From: Aptenodytes patagonicus
Taxonomy: Eukaryota; Chordata; Aves; Sphenisciformes; Spheniscidae
Reading direction: 5' to 3'
NCBI RefSeq assembly: GCF_965638725.1
Contig: NC_134953.1
Span: 10,067,001 to 10,131,000 of the forward strand
Length of the DNA stretch: 64,000 bases
Position 1 is the stretch's first letter. Each line of letters opens with the position of its first letter. Below the pieces are notes generated by a model. The model had not been told where the DNA came from and ran no database searches. It saw nothing but the letters and a program-made list of their open reading frames with translations. Position numbers and translations under genes: made by a program. Below are positions 50,601-60,537 of the stretch, one piece after another.

Positions 50601-53600
50601 AACCTAAAAGGCTGAGCAGCCTGGAGTTGGTAATATAGAGAATTAAATAATTTGTCCTGAGACCCATCAGAACCCAGACAAGGCTGGGCATCCCTGGGCT
50701 GGAATGATTGCAATTTGCCTGTACCATTGCACCGCCCGGTTACCTTGGGCCGTTACAGCCTGAGAGTCTGCATACTTTGTTTTTGTCTGGTGTAGGAGTA
50801 CCTTCTGCAGCATTGCTCCTGTGGAGCTGCCAGCGTCTTCCTCAACTCGTACCAAGACATGAAGACGTTTTTTGCTGGGAGGAGCAGACCTCACAGCCTC
50901 TTGGTTCAGACTGGAAACCCTTCTGATCTTTCCATCATCCCAGAAATAGGAGCGAACGCTGAAAAGCTGAGCAGCTGCAATGGTGAGTTCAAATACCTCT
51001 AACCTGCCCTCCTGCTTGCCACCAGTTGGTGAAATAAGGTGACCAGCAGCTTCCTTTTCCCTAGGAAAGAGATGGGAACAGAGCAAGGTGTTAGTGGAAC
51101 TAAACCTTAGCTGGAAAGCTGAGAGATGCGTTTTAAAATGCTTTGTCTACACCTAGGATTTTAACGCTGCTTCACACGTGTGAAGCAGGACTTTTTGCTC
51201 TGCAGCTGTGGCTACAAAGATTAGGACAAATGCGTTATAAAATGGGTCTCGCTTTTGGAAACTTAGCATGCCTGAACGGGTCCATTAGCGGAGCCCCTCC
51301 ATGTGGCTTTAAAATCCCCCCAGCCAAGGTAGGATTTGATCTAAGATGGAAAGCCTTATGCCTGTTGTTAGTCTCCTACCCTCTCAAGCAGGCACAGAAC
51401 ACATTCCTGGAGGATGACTTATTCTATAGACCAAGTGGAAATAAGCCCCAGCTGCAAAGCTTGGATCCAGAGACCAACTTTTCCAGAAGGCTGAGAAAGA
51501 CTGGGCTCAGCCTACTGATGATAAAGCCAGCTGAAAAGTCTGGATCCAATGTTAGATGTGAACCAGCCCACTAAGCGAGGCTGATTAGCTTATTTCAAAC
51601 CTTGGACTTCAGCCTGCCTCTAATACCTGCGAAACGCAGAACATCAACACACCTCCTAGCAGGATTGAGTCAGATTGTAAATGGCCTTTGGGATCTCTAG
51701 TGCTGAGGCTCAGAAATGCTCTTTCCTGGCAGTTTCAGAGCAGGCCTGGAAGGAAAATAAGACCATGAGGAAGCCATTAGACAGTCCTGCCGTGGTCAGA
51801 CACTTTATTAGAGCATTTACCTTCTTTCCACTGCAGTGTGGCATGAAGACACATGAGGTCTCATCCCATCATTAAGTCCTTACGGTTCTCATCCCATCTG
51901 GAGTTGCAGCTTGCTGGCAGCACTGCCCAGAGGCTGTCCTAGCAGGACACTGCTGAGAAACGTGAGCAAGTCCTTGCATTTCATTGCAGGAAGCGAGAGA
52001 TACCCGGAATCCGGAAACAGCCAGCCGATGGTGGGGCTCAGGAAGTCGTCAAACAATAGGAACAACAAGGAGAATGAGTACAGAGAAGCTGGTGGTATGG
52101 CTGAGGGACAGGCTTTTCCGTCAAAGGACCCTGCAGTAAAAAAGGTGAGTGATAAGCTTGGAGTCAGGCTCCAGGTGGGACCTGTTGGGAGAAGCAGGGA
52201 GAAGTTCTGCTCAGGCAGATCAAAGTGGGGTGCCGGGAGAACAAGCCAACCCTGTCTGCTGCTGAATGGGGCCGGGGCAGCGAGGGCCAGGGTGCTCTGT
52301 GCCTCTCTGCTCCCAGCCTTAAATGAAGACAATGGCTATGTCTTTATGCCAGGAAAGGCACAAACAGAGCACTGGTGCAGGGGAGAGGAGCACTGCAGAC
52401 AGCAGCATGGGCTTTAGCCCTTGCTAATTCCAGGTAACTCAACACGTGAACTCTGTCATAAGTATCTTCGCTACTGCTGCTAGCGAGATTAAACCAAGCA
52501 CACATTCATTACCACATATAAAAATTTTAGTGGGTCAATCCTTAGCTGGCAACACTTATTACCAGACTGGCAGCCTATCAGTGTAATTAGCTCCAGTCCC
52601 CAAAGCGTGTTTCAGGGAAAACGTGTCGCTGAAGTCCAAGGGAGCCAGGACGAATGCTTTTCCTCTCCCTTTCTTTCCCACTGTTTGTGGCTGCCTCAGC
52701 ACTTTCAGGTTCCGGTGGGGATCAGAAGTGCTGAAATGCCAGGGCAGAGGCTCTAATCAGAGTATTCCCGGCCCAACAGGAAAGAGGAAGGAGTAGGTCT
52801 CTCACGGGAAAGACCTTCTCATGAAATTTCCTCCCCAAAGTTGCAAATAGGTTGCGAACAGTTCGATGAATTTCGGAAACCAAATCAAGGCTGAATCCTG
52901 AAAGGTGCTCCATGCTCTGGCTTGTGTCCAGCCAGCTTCTGGAGTATGAGCATTATTTTAAGCACATGGGAAGCCCTGATGACTTCACAGGACTGCAGAA
53001 TCAAGATCCACACTCTTTAAACTGAATCCTCGTGCTCTTTTGTTACACCACGCCTTAGTATTGTCGCTTAGTATTGCATTTTGTACCCTGAGCATGAAAT
53101 GCCCCACTTACTTCTACAGTGCGGGTACTGTATGGGAATCCTGCTACACCAGTCCCCAGGCTACTAGGTGCTATACACATGAACTGGCAGTCTAAATACA
53201 AAAGAGAGAGATTATCGCACACGTGAGGGACTGAATCATAAAGAGATAAAGGACTGTGACCAAGGCTATGGGTGGACTCCAGGGCAGAGCTGAGAATGGA
53301 GCCCAGTCTGTTCCCAGCACTGTGAGATGGTCTTGCTGTCTTGTTATTAATGTATTTGCCTTTTGTTTTTAGGGTCTGGACGTCAGCAAGAACATCTCGG
53401 TATGTACCGCCTTTGCAGAATATAACTTGTACCCGCATTATCATGGACCGAGCCCCTGTAGTACACAGCGTTATACACGAACAAAAGAGGTTCACTGACC
53501 CCCCGAAGTCTACTACCAAAGTAACAGACACACATGTATTATGACTTACTGCATGTGGTCCGTTGTTCTCCCACCCCCACTGCAGACAACAGCTAGCTAG

Positions 53601-56600
53601 CCTTCAGGAACAGGCAACGGCTCAGGCTTGCTGGGATATTAGCAGGGCTTGCTTTTCTGGGACACCACCAGCACAATGAGGGACTAACTGCTGAGGCCTC
53701 CAAAACCCGTCCACAGCATACATTAATCCTAGTAGTAAACACAAAGGTTTGCTATTTCCATGAGTGAACAGTCTCACTTACGGGCAATTAACTCAATCGC
53801 ACAGAAACTGGTATTGCAGTTTTCAGCTGAGCCCATGCCCTCATCTGAAGTTTTGAACTGAAAACAGCAGAGCCCCGAGCAGAATTGCCGCCATAGGCTC
53901 TGCCTGGGCTGGTGCGTGCGGCTGGGCAGCCGCCAGGTTGTGCTCCCAAGGTGGCCCCGACTCATGGAGTAATGGCTCTGCTGGTGGCACAGTGGGAAGG
54001 CACCTCGGGACAGGGCAGAACAATGCCCTGAACGTGACAATGGTTTGAGAACTTCACTGAAATGGGAGTCGTTTCTCCCCATTACGCTCGTCCTGAGGCA
54101 TGGTCTTTTTTGTGCCGTTCCTAAGGTTTTCCAGCCATTGCTTTAGGGAATGTAAAACAATGTAGCAAAAAACCATGAAATTTTTTGATGCATGGCTCCT
54201 TTTCAGTTCATGAGTCCAGATGAGCTCAGCCCAGAGAACAAACATTAGGGAGGGCCTCATGAGACTCCCTGGCCTCCTGATAATCTCTATTAGCATTTCA
54301 AATGGGAGTGCCCAATAGCTGTGGCTTGCGGAGGTGACAGGGAGACAAAGGCTTGATCTCTTCTAATTCATGGTCCACAAAAGTCACCACCTTGAAAAGG
54401 GCTGATACCAATGCACCTGGCCTAACAGAAAGGAGAAGGGAGTCAAGCTGTTTTATTTGGGTTGTTTTTGTTGTAAAGGCCCCCCTGGGTGCATGTGAGT
54501 AGGTAGGAAACCAAACCGATCTTTTCCTTTAGTACAGTATAACAATAAGGTAAAACGTGCCTTTAGGCAGCTACTCAGCACTCACCAGTCAAGCGCCCTC
54601 ACTCTGAAACCTTAAGTCAGAAAGAACAGCAGGGTCCTAGACACGGAAATGTTACCAAACAAAATACAAAAAGGATGGTGTTACTGGCAGTTGTCCCATC
54701 CTGTCTCATTGTGTCCTATACAGGTACAGGCTGGCCACTGGGCATCATTGCAGGGTGTTAAAAATTCTTTTGTGGGACCTGACTCTTATCTATCCGAAAT
54801 AAAGAAGCTCCCCTCTTCCTACCACCCTGGAGTACCCCAAAGTATCATATGTTGGCCAGATGAGGTCTGCCAGCAACAAGCCTCTGGTCCTTCAAGTTGT
54901 GGTTTCTTTTTGCTCCCTAGGGTGAGAGCCATGCTTGGGGGAGAATGAGAGATCTTATGAGGAAGACACGGCTGAGAAACCAGAACAAGCTGGGGCTGTC
55001 CTCCGCTGCTCTGAAGAGGTCCTGCCCACAGTTGTACAGGTAAGGCAGAGCTGTGGGAGATTTGCACTTAGTGTTGGGAGGAGGTGGTGGGAGATTTACC
55101 TCTGGTTGTTGCTGGCTGGAGAAGACCCCTCCTTACCTTCTCTCCATTGCATATGGTGGTCCTGGCCAGCACAGCCATTTGCTTCCGTAGCGCCTAGGTG
55201 CTCCAAGATCCCAACTGGATAATGCTACCTGTATGAGAATAATGGAAACATTAGGGTCCCTAGAAGACGGTGCTTATCCCCAACAGGGCAAGGGGATGTT
55301 GACAATTAGCCAGAGCCATTCTATAGCCTAATTATTTGTCTTTCTGCTTCCTCCTAAGCATTACAGTCGGTTAATGCTCTCCTCTGTCCACCTTCACACC
55401 TTTCATCCAGTGGAACAGTAACCCCTATTGCATCTGATGTGTGATGGGACAGTCAGGATCAGCTGGAAGGTTTCCTGTCAGAGGAAGGGGAGATGAAATT
55501 TGCTGAGCGTGTGCTCACGGGTGGGACCGGCTTGTTGCTGTAGATGAACATTTGGATCAAGCATGAGGTCTTATTTCTATTAAGAGATCCATGCTGGTCC
55601 CTTGGGCAAGTTTGTCTACCAGGCTAGTTACAGCCTGGCCTCTGAGCTAGACACGCACCACACAGTATATCTGAGGTGATGACAGTGCTGCCAGCTACCC
55701 CTTGCACAGATACTCCCCGTGCGCTTGCCAAGTCCTCCCAGCTGGTCTGGTGAATTTAGGGTGTTTGTGTATATAATCAGGTAACAGGAAGAGCCTGGGT
55801 ATCTTACTCACCAAAGCAGGAACATTACATGGAGCTGCGCACCTCCCTGTGTTTTTTCAGCTGAGGTCTCAGTAACCTTGAGCGGAACAGCTCAAGTGTG
55901 CTTAAGCCCTCCTCAGGTTTTAGAGGGGGTGATGGTGGGGAAACAGCAGTTGTTTAAGCACTCAGGAATGTCCCATTGTTCCCCTTAGACAGCCTGTACC
56001 TACCTTACAAAAATGCATAAGAGAACTGGGAATCTTGTAATTACAGCTGGGAAAAAAAACCCTCTGTAGTTCATGGAGTGATTTTTCCAGCTGGGAAAAG
56101 CTTGGTTGGGGCCCAAGCACACGTAACAGGCGAGCTTCCTCCTATTGTTTGGGAAACTGAAAGAAACACAAAGCAGAGAGAGATCAAACAGTTCCATCTA
56201 AAATAGATGGTGAACCAGCTGGGGAAAAAATACAAACTCTTGTGAACCTTCCCTCTAAACCTGAATAGAACCAGGACTTTATTTGGGTTTCAGAAAAGTC
56301 CTGTCTCTGTAACCTCCCGCTCGGCCCTTTCTCTGCAGCACTGAGGACACTGCCAGTGCTCCCTGCATGAGAATTGCAGGCTAGGTCCTCAGCTGGCTAA
56401 ATCAATGTACTTCCAATGAAGGGCCAGCCCAATAGCTCCTAACAGAAATAGCTTTTACTACTTTCACACGTATGCTGGACAACTACTACTGTCATGGAAA
56501 AACTCTGTACGAGATGCCAAATGGATGATTTTTTGCCTGGCTGTAACTGGGCAGCCCCAGAGATCTTGTACGCTGATTTTTCCAGGCTGCTTTCTGTACC

Positions 56601-59600
56601 TGATGACTGGCCTTCTCTTTTCTTTCACTAACTTTCTTCTCCCATATATCTACATAAACCCCTTGCCTCTACTCATGCCCCTTATCTCCCTCCATTTCCT
56701 TTTCTCCTGCTTCCCAGCACTTATTCCCCAGCCCTATCTGTATTTGCTCTTGCTCTTTTTACCCCACACCCTGCAATAGCAATGCACTGATGCTGGGCTT
56801 TTCACTGGTGCCTGGAAAAGCTGGGCACCTTGCTCCTACGGCATTTTGGATACGTAGTCCCCCTCAGGCTCCTTCGAAATAAAAAGTTAGGCTTAGTGGA
56901 CGACAGCCCTGCAAATGCTGCTGCACAGAAAGCCGGGCCCTTACTACAGCAGTACCAGAACGGTAAAGCAAGAAAGTCTCGCCTGTCTGCAGCTCTTGGC
57001 AAAGCAAACGTTGAAGCCCTGATACTCGCAGCATTTAAAGCCACTGTCTTTATCATAATTTATGAAACATGTTTGTCCTGGCTCCTGGTCCTGTTTGTAC
57101 ATGCAGGCATATGGAATTGGCTGGCTTTTGCTTACCCGGGCTTCCTTGGGTTCAGAGACATCTCCCAAGGTCTTGAACTGGAACAGGTTGGAGCCTGGTG
57201 CCCTGTATTAACATACAGCTCTGAAGGAAGCAGATTTGTTGCTTTTGACACCCAGTCCCACTTGAGTCATTTGGGCAATTAGAGAAAATCTCTTTGTTTT
57301 TGTTTTTGTAACTAGGTCAAAGCAAATCCCCTTTCGTGCTCCCACTCTGCGTATGATGAATGATCTGCTCCAGGGCGGTTGTTTTGTTTTTCTTTTCTGT
57401 CTTTTTTTAACATCCACAAAAGAATTCTCATAGTAGAGAGAGAACTTGGTTCTTCCAGCAGGAGAGAGGGGTGCCTGCCAAGGTAAACATACTGGCACAA
57501 GACTTGGTGGTTTGTCATACATTGTTCTAAACAGGCTCAGGTTTTCATTTCATTTTCTTTTTCCTGCTAGTATGTTTACTCCCGCAAAGCAACGTCTGTT
57601 TTGTGCCAAGAACCAGAACAGGCTGATGAATGACTTGATCGTGGTGCTATGAACTTAAGCAGCACATGGACCTGGGTCTGACCTATGGCAGGAAAAGTAG
57701 ATTTCTTCCCCAAATCATTGCAGAATGATCCCTCCACAAAGAGCAAGGAACTTATTTCCAGCTGAAATGACCCCAAAGACAAGAACTTTTTGCCTTTCCA
57801 CTGGGACTGGTTTTAGGGACAGAAAACTGTTCTCAAATGATAGTGGAGCATCATACGGTCAAATACTTGCCCTTGTTAAACAATTACAGTCTGATGCTGC
57901 TTTGAACGGTAAGGAGAGAATCCAGCCTGGCTTGTGAAAGCTGGGCTGCAAATTCTGCAGGAGCCTACCTTGATCAATTTATTGCCTGTACGTTGCCACT
58001 CCATCTGACATTATAAAATGTGTGAAGTTGTCTCTGGCTAGAATGGTGTTACAAATGATACCCAAAAATCCAGGGTCAAGGAGGAGTGTATTAGCACCTT
58101 CGTATCATTTTTCCTTACTTTCCCTAGCTCCCTTTGAGGACAGACAGACAAGACATCCAGTCTCCTGCTACTTGCCGTGACTGCTGCCGGGAAGCAGCAC
58201 GGCCCAGCAGTTGTTCCAGCCCTGGCAGAGATACAGAGGCAGCCATCTCAATGAAAGCAATTGTGCTCAGGAGCTTTTCTGATGCTATCCCCAACCCCTT
58301 TCCAGGGCAGGATCTAATTTGGGAAGCTTTGCGCAATCCCAGCCTGGCATTCCTGTGCAGACACATCTACCCGTGTATCTATGGGAGCTGCAGCTTTAAT
58401 GCAGCTGTGTGGGAATGAGCTAACCTCAAATTACGGTATCTTTCATGGTAAGGATGCTAGTTTGACAGCCACCAAAAGCTTGCTGCTGTACGATGACTAC
58501 TTTGTGGTTAGGGTGAAGTAAGTTAGGAAGGACAGTGCGATTCTAACATTACAAAAACCCATCTTCAGTATTGTATAGCAAGGGCTGAAAAGGGCCCTAG
58601 AGCCTCAGACTCAGGTCTGAACGCTGCTCTTCACATGGGAAACTGCTACCAAGGGAGATCTCTGCACTCAGGGTTGAGAAGCAGCCAGAGAATTAAAGAA
58701 TAACATCAAGGCAGAAGTTTGACCATTCCATTGTAAAAGAATTAAGAGCTGAACAAAAATCGGACAACATTTAGATTAAAAAGAAAACAAATTAGTAGCT
58801 GGCAAAATAAAGTCTGCACCACATCAGTCAGGACTTTGAGTTCAAAAATTTTTCAAATCAAAGATTTGAAGTAAATAGCTATTATTATTATTATTTGAAA
58901 TAAATAGCTATTAGCTATTTATTTTCTGTAAATAACTTTGAAATATTGCATTAAAAAACCCCCCAGAACTACAGCTTTTCTTTCTTAAACAGCAGCTATT
59001 TTTAAAAAGTGTTCCAAAAGGTTTGTCTTTCATAAGTCCTGGAGGCCTAAGCTAAGCAAGGCATTACAACCAAACAGGATGCATTACACTTCTTTAAATC
59101 ATATGTAATAAGTAACGAACAAAAAATTAAGCTGGAGGCAGTCCACAGCAGCTAGCTTAGGGTTGTTCTTCAAAATGTCTCATTTCCTACTTACTGCTTC
59201 AGGCCAGAATTTTTAACTTCCCTGTGACATTCACCCACCAGTCTCTCCCCCTCGCTTCCAGCTAGGCAGAAAATACTGGTTACTCTCAACAAAATGATGT
59301 TTATGTCCTTCCATTACATTGTGACTCCGTGTCAAGTGCTGCATTTTGTAGCTCTCTTTTTTTGGATGCTGCCACAAATATTTTGACAGTGTCTGTTTTG
59401 GAATTTCAAACTGGAGAGGGGGAAGCTGCTTTGGGTGCAGCTTGGACGTTGGGTACATATGCACAGCATACTAATGCTAAAACCACAGCCATGCGTTCTG
59501 ACCGCTGTCAACTTTAATTGTATTTTTCCATTTGTTAAGGCCAGATATTATGTCTTCGGAGCTGAGGAAAACTGAGAGGAACTCCATGATTGTTCTGGGG

Positions 59601-59636
59601 CAGAATACAAAGAATGAAAACATATGGCCTTTCTGA
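29618..59636 (+). CDS. uncharacterised leucine-zipper protein, probable C8orf58 (DUF4657)-like, 8 coding exons
   Basis: The coding sequence joins 29618-29666, 39878-40728, 48062-48223, 50796-50982, 51990-52144, 53373-53399, 54921-55039 and 59540-59636. It totals 1647 bases in one frame with a terminal TGA, encoding 548 residues. All introns are GT-AG and phases agree. Features in order: two DSGV motifs (120-123 and 152-155); SLDEYMDECCRLSE closing exon 2; a leucine zipper (315-354) with Leu at 322, 329, 336 and 343; a polar, Asn/Lys-rich stretch (417-468); a basic helical segment starting WGRMRDLMRK (483-492); and a C-terminus ending NENIWPF. No signal peptide or membrane segment is seen. The DSGV motifs, the YLEHICQL helix and a C-terminal Trp-Gly-Arg block resemble the C8orf58/DUF4657 family as I remember it. 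Function is unknown. That the gene is real is well supported; the family name is a moderate inference. Confidence 0.85.
29869..29902. repeat. (CCCCGG)5-CCCC hexanucleotide repeat, GGGGCC on the minus strand
   Basis: This is a perfect 34-base tract of five CCCCGG units plus CCCC, ending immediately before the ATG at 29903. The complementary strand is the GGGGCC hexamer known from C9orf72. G-quadruplex formation on the minus strand is expected for such tracts. At this length it is an ordinary short allele. Confidence 0.95.
29903..29945 (+). CDS. C8orf58-like gene, candidate alternative coding exon 1b
   Basis: An ATG opens MLRSLLSGCLCPHA plus one base before a GTAAGG donor. It has the same phase (1) as exon 1a, so it would splice in frame to exon 2 and give a 546-residue protein. 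It would need its own start inside the CpG island or splicing from upstream. The hydrophobic/Cys-rich N-terminus is short and not a convincing signal peptide. Confidence 0.4.
29946..39877 (+). other. intron 1 of the C8orf58-like gene
   Basis: About 10 kb follows the CpG island, counting from the alternative exon. Open frames are short and unrecognised. A 17-base A run lies at 31628-31644. I could not exclude a small extra phase-1 exon but saw none with good flanking signals. Confidence 0.7.
31628..31644. repeat. A17 homopolymer
   Basis: This is an uninterrupted A run in intron 1. It may be the tail of an old retroposed sequence, though no source is recognisable in the preceding bases. Confidence 0.85.
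39878..40728 (+). CDS. C8orf58-like gene, coding exon 2 (large acidic/serine-rich exon)
   Basis: This exon has 851 bases after a TTTTAAGCAG acceptor, open throughout and ending GAG before GTAAGA (phase 0). It encodes residues 17-300, starting KKSPPAEDK. The segment is rich in Ser, Glu, Asp and Pro and looks largely disordered. Short motifs are EDSGVELPSG, SFCDSGVLSTSSSPE and the closing SLDEYMDECCRLSE. The open length, far above chance for this base composition, and the strong splice sites make this the surest exon of the gene. Confidence 0.93.
40186..40209 (+). other. DSGV motif 1 (DSGVELPS), possible beta-TrCP degron
   Basis: Residues 120-127 read Asp-Ser-Gly-Val-Glu-Leu-Pro-Ser. This fits the relaxed beta-TrCP phosphodegron pattern DSG-x(2-4)-S. 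A DSGVE motif is also what I recall as typical of the C8orf58 family. Function is inferred. Confidence 0.45.
40282..40299 (+). other. DSGVLS motif 2, canonical beta-TrCP degron pattern
   Basis: Residues 152-157 read Asp-Ser-Gly-Val-Leu-Ser, an exact fit to DSGxxS, followed by a Thr/Ser run and Pro-Glu that could be phosphorylated. If used, it would link the protein to phosphorylation-triggered SCF-beta-TrCP degradation. Confidence 0.5.
40729..48061 (+). other. intron 2 of the C8orf58-like gene
   Basis: This intron is about 7.3 kb. No coding block or known repeat family is recognised. A patch near 44320-44420 has GATA-like and CCAAT-like words and could be regulatory, but this is weak. Confidence 0.75.
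48062..48223 (+). CDS. C8orf58-like gene, coding exon 3 (leucine zipper)
   Basis: This exon has 162 bases (54 codons, phase 0 to 0), a CATTGCAG acceptor and a GTAAGC donor. It encodes residues 301-354. From YLEHICQLIEKIGQLQEHN onward it forms a clear heptad pattern: d positions Leu322, 329, 336 and 343; a positions Ile319, Ile326, Asn333 and Val340. A dimeric coiled coil is expected. No basic DNA-binding region precedes it. Confidence 0.92.
48224..50795 (+). other. intron 3 of the C8orf58-like gene
   Basis: This intron is about 2.6 kb. An open frame at 49171-49806 has no recognisable protein features and no splice linkage, so I treat it as chance. Confidence 0.75.
50796..50982 (+). CDS. C8orf58-like gene, coding exon 4
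   Basis: This exon has 187 bases after a TGGTGTAG acceptor, ending before GTGAGT (phase 1). It encodes residues 355-416, opening EYLLQHCSCGAASVFL and running through NSYQDMKTFFAGRSRPH. The Cys-x-Cys near the start and the Arg/Ser-rich middle are notable. No known domain is recognised. Confidence 0.85.
50983..51989 (+). other. intron 4 of the C8orf58-like gene
   Basis: This intron is about 1 kb. An open frame at 51143-51574 has no identifiable features. Nothing else is supported. Confidence 0.75.
51990..52144 (+). CDS. C8orf58-like gene, coding exon 5
   Basis: This exon has 155 bases between a TTTCATTGCAG acceptor and a GTGAGT donor, phase 1 in and 0 out. It encodes residues 417-468, starting GSERYPESGNSQPM and including KSSNNRNNKENE. 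It is polar and probably disordered, ending in a basic VKK. Confidence 0.82.
52145..53372 (+). other. intron 5 of the C8orf58-like gene
   Basis: This intron is about 1.2 kb. I see nothing supported within it. Confidence 0.7.
53373..53399 (+). CDS. C8orf58-like gene, candidate 27-base microexon 6
   Basis: This exon has nine codons (GLDVSKNIS) between an excellent acceptor, with a T-rich tract ending TTTTTAG, and a GTATGT donor. Both ends are phase 0, so it can be included or skipped without changing the frame. The frame stays open for about 30 codons past the donor, so a longer exon is possible. It is the least certain internal exon of the gene. Confidence 0.5.
53400..54920 (+). other. intron 6 of the C8orf58-like gene
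   Basis: This intron is about 1.5 kb. The frame at 54649-54948 runs into exon 7 in a different phase and is not used. Nothing else is supported. Confidence 0.7.
54921..55039 (+). CDS. C8orf58-like gene, coding exon 7 (basic helix)
   Basis: This exon has 119 bases after a TTTGCTCCCTAG acceptor, ending before GTAAGG (phase 2). It encodes residues 478-516: GESHAWGRMRDLMRKTRLR, then NQNKLGLSSAALKRSCPQLY. The Arg/Lys-rich segment is predicted to be helical and amphipathic, with a Trp-Gly-Arg start that I recall in C8orf58-family C-termini. It could bind nucleic acid, calmodulin or a partner, or act as a nuclear localisation signal. Confidence 0.87.
55040..59539 (+). other. intron 7 of the C8orf58-like gene
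   Basis: This intron is about 4.5 kb. It contains a 150-codon open frame (56830-57282) with a non-ATG start and no recognisable family, and an (ATT)5 repeat at 58881-58895. No further exon with matching phase was seen. Confidence 0.7.
58881..58895. repeat. (ATT)5 short repeat flanked by AAATAGCTATT copies
   Basis: Five ATT units are flanked by repeated AAATAGCTATTA words (58873 onward and 58902 onward). It looks like local slippage in AT-rich intronic sequence. Confidence 0.85.
59540..59636 (+). CDS. C8orf58-like gene, terminal coding exon 8
   Basis: The acceptor is TTTTTCCATTTGTTAAG. The exon completes an Arg codon (AG plus G) and encodes PDIMSSELRKTERNSMIVLG, then QNTKNENIWPF and TGA. Phase 2 matches exon 7 exactly. 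The sequence reads as a compact conserved-looking C-terminus with possible basophilic kinase sites (RKT and RNS). Confidence 0.83.
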
Positions 59637-60531
59637 TAACCTGGGTCAAATGGAACAAGGTAAAATAAGTAAAGCAGCATGTGTTTCTTTGTGGGTTGGG
59701 GGGGGCAGGGGGTTTGCCTCTTCTCAGCACAGAAATGAGACAGTCCTGTTCCCTCATCCAGACATGCTCCAACATGCAAAGACAGTCACATTTTTGAAGT
59801 TCAAATTATATGGATTTATGCCAGCTGAGGACTGGCCCATGTAACTTCGTTTTAATAGTCCCCCACTTTTTAAAAAAAAAAATACAAACACAATTTAAAG
59901 GCGTCTGTAGTCATATAGACCACATCATGCAGCCTTTTTACAGAAAGTACAGCAGCAAATTCATTTATCTGCAGTCAGTCAAAAGACTCTCAAATAATAA
60001 GCCAACCAGATGTCTTGGGAAAGAGACAATCTGCCCATAACCAAGACTAAAAGAGAACCAGGCTCAGCCCCATCTTCCACCTTCCCAAGTCAGCCTATGG
60101 GTTAACTGCAGAGAAACCCTTTCTAATCTCTCACATTCATTGCATGTTTCTGTTTCAGAAAGGCAAAGTAGGAACACCAATGGACACAAAACCAAGAACC
60201 CCAGGGTTACTTTGTGCAACCTGCATCCCACGGTTGTCAACAGAGCAACTCCGACTTGAGCGTTGGAAGGGAAAGAGGGAAGGGGGAGGTTGAGAAGGGT
60301 CTGTGGACAGATGCATGCTCAGCTATGTACGGCTTCGCTTCTGAATCTGAAGTATACTTACAAAAGTCAAGCCACAGATGAAAATTGCTGTTAGCATCCT
60401 GGCAACGTAACCAACAGAGACTTTTAAGTAAGATTTGGAAATTCTTCCTCCTCTCTGGGTTCGGAACAAAATTACCTGAAGCATTGAAGCTTTTAAATTA
60501 TCATTGCTTTTTGGGGACCTTCTCCAGCTGA

Positions 60532-60537
60532 AATAAA
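60532..60537 (+). terminator. possible proximal poly(A) signal AATAAA
   Basis: A canonical AATAAA lies about 0.9 kb after the stop codon. It could give a short 3' UTR isoform. Confidence 0.3.

Noticed and set aside
56830..57282. 150-codon open frame in intron 7 with a hydrophobic stretch.
   Set aside because: It starts at a non-ATG codon, has no recognisable family or splice linkage, and lies inside an intron. One frame of this length is expected by chance in 64 kb.
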